DNA from: JAVBPB01 sp031549965
GTDB lineage: Bacteria; Bacillota; Clostridia; Lachnospirales; Lachnospiraceae
Direction: 5' to 3'
NCBI GenBank assembly: GCA_031549965.1
Contig: JAVBPB010000097.1
Coordinates: 1 to 17,304 of the forward strand
DNA: 17,304 bases
Shown here: one piece after another, positions 15,901 to 17,304 of the stretch
Position numbering within the stretch: position 1 is the stretch's first letter
Layout of the letters: each line of letters starts with the position of its first letter
Notes under the pieces: generated by a model
The model's input: only the letters and a program-made list of their open reading frames with translations
Database searches by the model: none
Told to the model about the DNA's origin: nothing
Translations under genes and position numbers: made by a program

Positions 15901-16926
15901 AACAAGCTTGGTCTTCTTTACAGAAGTTTAGGACTTCCAGAAGGTTATGAATTAGAACCTTTATCAGATGTAGATCCAATAGAAGAACCAACAACTCAGC
16001 CAACGACTGAGCCAACAACCGGTTCGACAGAACCAACCACAAAGCCAACTGAACCAACAACCGGTTCAACTGAGCCAACCACAAGCACAACTCAACCTAC
16101 GACACAACCAACAACAAGTACAACTCAACCAACAACTCAGTCAAATGAACCAGTTGTTATCCGTGTTGAAGCTGAGAACTATATTGCAATGAATGGAGTT
16201 GATAAGGAAGGATGTGTTGAAGGAGGACAAAATGCAGCATACATTGATCCGAATGATTGGATGGAATATAGTATTAACGTACCAAGTGATGGTATATACC
16301 AAATAAAGGCACGTGGTTCAAGTCCTTATGATGAAACAGGAGTTATGTCTATTCAAAAGAATGGCACTACATTAGGCAGTGTTAATATTCAAAAAACAGG
16401 TGGATGGCAAAACTGGCAAGACTTTATGGGAGATGAAATAACATTACAAGAAGGTCAGCAGACAATCAGAGTTTATATTACAAATGGAAGATATAATATA
16501 AATTGGTTTGAGCTGATTAAAAAAGACAGTACAAATCAAAATCCAAATACTCAGGTAAATTTAAGAATTGAAGCTGAAAATTACTCTCAGATGGAAGGTG
16601 TTCAGGCAGAAAATTGCGGAGATATTGGTGGAGGTCAAAACATTGGGTGGATTGATGACAATGATTGGCTGGAATATATAGTAAATGTTCCTCATCCAGG
16701 CAATTACACCATAGACTACAGGGTAAATGGATGGAATACAAATTCTAAAATACAATTAATGAACGGTTCTCAATTATTAAGTGAGACGAATGCATACACT
16801 GAAAATATATGGGACACAAAAGCATCTGAAGTATTTTACTTAACAGAAGGGCAGATTACCTTACGTGTAAAATCAGCACAGGGAGGTTTTAATCTGAATT
16901 GGATGAATTTAAATTCAGTAAACTAG
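9943..16926 (+). CDS. secreted modular beta-1,3-glucanase with GH16 and GH128 catalytic domains
   Basis: A 2327-residue secreted protein. ATG 9943 is chosen because GGGAGG lies 5 bases upstream and a signal peptide (lysine/arginine start, hydrophobic 11-24, Ala-rich cleavage near 32) follows at once; an in-frame GTG at 9886 would spoil it. Order of parts: CBM4/9-like 45-190 and 197-342; Ig-like 350-445; GH16 laminarinase 447-697 with catalytic ELDIME (Glu566, Asp568, Glu571); CBM4/9-like about 721-886, 895-1040 and 1048-1185; Ig-like 1187-1275; CBM4/9-like 1278-1427; Ig-like 1430-1511; ricin-type trefoil 1515-1655; Ig-like 1666-1763; GH128-type glucanase 1762-2001 with Glu1827 (LGFNEPDF) and Glu1921 (ITEFG); Thr/Pro linker 2014-2068; CBM6-like 2071-2196 and 2205-2327. 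It has no sortase, SLH or dockerin signal, so it is probably free or held by its CBMs. Likely targets are laminarin, callose or fungal glucan. Confidence 0.93.
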   Translation: MLTKNVQKRVTAFFLVILLAFNGLIPSATTYAADVLTPAEAIALKNGDFSNGKNFWKCFEMIWEGVNAKASYIPVADGMKIAIQNPGSLNWHISLAQDIKLYPGNTYKVSFDITSQISRKAWAGIEYKYDAQYKAMDKDIELVAGVKQTITQTVTVDQDFEGEFSIKLGKNSGETYGAHEVLISNVLVEVEGYRDQIVLIKDGNFDNGMGSFTTSTSNGGNASFDSSNQKLNVTVNNQGQAKDSIIVSNNNLLVKKGYEYEVSFAARATLPRNIEVLVASGSSTLMSQTAYIDDVTGKYKFKYTAQNDGLVSLKLLLGKNGDIISSHNVFLDNIRFDVSGAMDALGTKEKAYDIGLLMPPAFSEESVNNVIGRDITITFANQGNFQNSINGVNVNGVKLNSGQYTVGNGSVTISKNAFTEAKIYEVEVRANGYEKASIKQQMYANTMWQLTWNEDFSGSSLDNSKWSYQEGDGSDYGVSGWGNDEQQYYTRNNITFENGKLVIKADDDGMGGKPYTSGRIWTSGKFSQAYGKFEAKIKMPEGAGLWPAFWMLPADTEYGVWAASGELDIMEARGREINKVDGTIHHGKNWPGNLHTGSSYIFENGEDITGYHVYSVEWEPGEIRWLVDGKVYHTENNWYAENTDNATKYAYPAPFDKPFYIILNLAIGGAYDGGILPDNSIFPTYMEVDYVRAYELVGREPIVAVEKVIEKDSIPANAKSPVNGNYITDTNFTDVKVIKENGVSLDNYKWNFATGPDFGGAATLTKEVINNQTFAKVNITNQGNALHSIQLIQREPIVKGRYYKLSFDAKATDSRSLSVKITGDDTRGWTVYGAKDFSLTKEMKNYSYIFQMTDATDTLARLEFNMGLSTSGITIGNMVLEEVNSLYDETGHKEVLKTGNQIYNGTFDQGRQDRMTYWLISGAAGSVDPSARELKVSNITNNASLVQKGMEFLKNDSYELKFDARSLSNKNVTVQFTDKMGNTVYSTKDVAVTTNKNNYIVTFTMPNITDTDGQVVFKLGNNNSDIYFDNITLNRVSHNNFDFTGIPMYPLKNGNFDAGLSSWSSYGTTPTVENGALKADISAGGNKWDKMVTYDGITLSPGLEYKFAFDVRATVNTNIDVTLENAYYTRVKEFVNLPVNAQNTHYEYKFRVDSKQTLALKYLLGGAGSDYDFYLDNVVLEVNNAPLKMPAYITANSAVSLMNQDLVLNYFGSLQWQQSAKKLYINKQEVASENVTFENGKITIDKSVLNDSGTVQIKIGAEGFEDTNIVSVRILSLDGNLVQNGDFEAGLVSWGSYFHNGCASLQVTNENMAKIQLNWHENADWNAILLQEGIPMEAGKTYELTFDAYASVERPIRAIIKNSNMSGTVNLSTDIQSYSVMFTPNSNMTAELQMLLGFVENGSLTTPNFAHSVYIGNISLRESDGTPASVYPKVTGVKNGEVYKTAVTPVVKYQGEFDFTLSKKSNKSDSYQIINYPVLTQISEDGYYKLVVTSRANTEVKTVVEFQIDTYIDLTKEYFIIKSRSNSKVIEVAGSKNGALIVQNNYDERLSQFFTLEEVDDEYFVIRSLTSGKVIEVANASTENSATISQSDYYGDRNQQWKKVYTSQGYFKLVNRASGKVIDIPGASTADGVALKQYEDNGSNAQQFDIVKMDVPTKKSLADVSTLSAWKENVIQYPQKGQLIPAGPIFLQWINTNSIGTVANYEVYVNDTLQGIASPTADNVMEYEYYSTAVERHNIKIVAVLTDGTRVESNKFDFFVSKKGVGWGTLYRTQDMGLSWYYHWATDPSAGTDPDLQFVPMIWGNWGSAWLSNPENAKYKTILGFNEPDFEEQSNVSVDAAIQALPEFMATDLRVGSPCSAIPAPWSAWFDGYMTRVLEDPSLDVDFIALHCYFDGTDGQAFLDMIDLTWEKWHKPIWITEFGVAAWGEENAFKFDSEDVYENFMKVVLPGLDERPYVERYAWFPFDPNDAYGGASGIFNYDTGKLNKLGLLYRSLGLPEGYELEPLSDVDPIEEPTTQPTTEPTTGSTEPTTKPTEPTTGSTEPTTSTTQPTTQPTTSTTQPTTQSNEPVVIRVEAENYIAMNGVDKEGCVEGGQNAAYIDPNDWMEYSINVPSDGIYQIKARGSSPYDETGVMSIQKNGTTLGSVNIQKTGGWQNWQDFMGDEITLQEGQQTIRVYITNGRYNINWFELIKKDSTNQNPNTQVNLRIEAENYSQMEGVQAENCGDIGGGQNIGWIDDNDWLEYIVNVPHPGNYTIDYRVNGWNTNSKIQLMNGSQLLSETNAYTENIWDTKASEVFYLTEGQITLRVKSAQGGFNLNWMNLNSVN
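15982..16140 (+). repeat. Thr/Pro linker repeat within the glucanase gene
   Basis: Degenerate tandem units of the type CCAACAACT-CAG/GAG encode PTTQ, PTTE and PTTGSTE repeats between the GH128 domain and the CBM6 pair. Such linkers are flexible, often O-glycosylated, and length-variable between strains. Confidence 0.85.
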
Positions 16927-16948
16927 TATTATTATGAATAGCTAAAGA

Positions 16949-16985
16949 AATGAGCTATTGCAGTTTTTGCAATGGCTCATTTTTT
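16949..16985 (+). terminator. intrinsic terminator of the glucanase gene
   Basis: AATGAGCTATTGCA (16949-16962) pairs with TGCAATGGCTCATT (16968-16981), 14 bp including one G-U pair, loop GTTTT, followed by a T run. It starts 22 bases after the stop codon. Confidence 0.9.
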
Positions 16986-17107
16986 CTAGTTAATTTAGTA
17001 CATTAATAAAAATTAATTTAATTTAAATTTAGATACTAAGTTTTCTAATACTACGGACTGACTGCTCCCGAGTTTGTTGGTTTATAGGTCTAAATCTTTA
17101 AGAAAGG

Positions 17108-17136
17108 TTGAAATTTGTTATAAACTGTTGTATAAT
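17108..17136 (+). promoter_or_regulatory. consensus-like promoter facing a convergent gene end
   Basis: TTGAAA (17108-17113), exactly 17 bases, then perfect TATAAT (17131-17136). About 18 bases on, AGGTGAT precedes ATG TTT GTT AAT TAA (17154-17168), only four codons. The transcript would run antisense into the minus-strand gene at 17161-17304. Confidence 0.5.
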
Positions 17137-17160
17137 ATTGGTAGGTGATTAATATGTTTG

Positions 17161-17304
17161 TTAATTAAAAAATATATGTTCATAAATCCATTTTGTCCCT
17201 ATTTTTCGTTTGTTCGTTTTGGCGAATAGTATATCATCATTAATGCAAATAGAATTATTGGGCGAATTTATTTCATTTCTCACGTCATCTACAATTCTTT
17301 TTGA
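17161..17304 (-). CDS. C-terminal 47 residues of an unidentified protein, cut by the window edge
   Basis: The minus strand is open from the right edge to TAA at 17163-17161 and reads SKRIVDDVRNEINSPNNSIC, then INDDILFAKTNKRKIGTKWI, ending YEHIFFN. The mix of charged and hydrophobic residues looks like real protein and no stop occurs in the 47 codons, but the length is too short to be sure. The family was not recognised. It converges on the glucanase gene, and no terminator was seen on its strand before 16985. Confidence 0.4.
   Translation of the reverse strand, partial: SKRIVDDVRNEINSPNNSICINDDILFAKTNKRKIGTKWIYEHIFFN

Noticed and set aside
15982..16140. CRISPR-like or satellite repeat
   Set aside because: The repetition is in frame within a coding region and encodes a Thr/Pro linker; units are short and degenerate with no spacers.
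15285..16755. Minus-strand frames at 15285-15563, 15878-16090, 16517-16741 and 16561-16755
   Set aside because: They are antisense to well-supported domains of the glucanase and carry repetitive or low-complexity peptides without ribosome sites.

Overview
The window is AT-rich DNA from a Gram-positive anaerobe, most likely a spore-forming Clostridia member of the Lachnospiraceae/Lachnoclostridium type. The grounds are the low G+C, strong AGGAGG-type ribosome binding sites, a YtvI-like sporulation membrane protein, a clostridial WGN-type polysaccharide deacetylase, and a very large secreted beta-1,3-glucanase of a plant- or fungal-polysaccharide degrader. The species cannot be fixed from the sequence alone.

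Layout. (1) Positions 1 to about 4022 look like the right end of an integrated element. It holds a membrane-anchored SH3-domain protein, a degenerate stretch, a class II Fic protein on the minus strand, a small protein, and a large serine recombinase whose gene lies at the element border. (2) Directly after the recombinase, a perfect 24-bp palindrome marks the border with the 3' part of a polysaccharide deacetylase gene. That gene has lost everything up to and including its first metal-binding motif, so the element appears to have integrated inside it. (3) A 329-bp transposase-less inverted-repeat element (MITE-like) with an 8-bp target duplication follows. (4) A probable two-gene unit comes next: a methyltransferase-like protein and a maf gene broken by one in-frame amber codon. 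(5) A VOC/glyoxalase-family gene (minus), ytvI (plus) and metF (minus) follow, with hairpin terminators shared at the convergent ends. A partial relative of the MITE end sits just after ytvI. (6) A 458-nt non-coding leader region precedes a single 7-kb gene for a 2327-residue secreted enzyme carrying two different beta-1,3-glucanase catalytic domains (GH16 and GH128), six CBM4/9-like modules, a ricin-type trefoil, Ig-like spacers and two CBM6 modules. (7) The right edge holds the C-terminal end of an unidentified minus-strand gene and a good-looking promoter pointing into it.

How the parts relate. The left 4 kb are accessory DNA. The middle genes (maf, VOC, ytvI, metF) are ordinary chromosomal functions in short transcription units with their own promoters. 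The glucanase stands alone, with its own leader and terminator, and would act outside the cell on laminarin, callose, curdlan-like or fungal wall beta-1,3-glucan. No tRNA, rRNA, CRISPR array or full-length transposase gene was seen.
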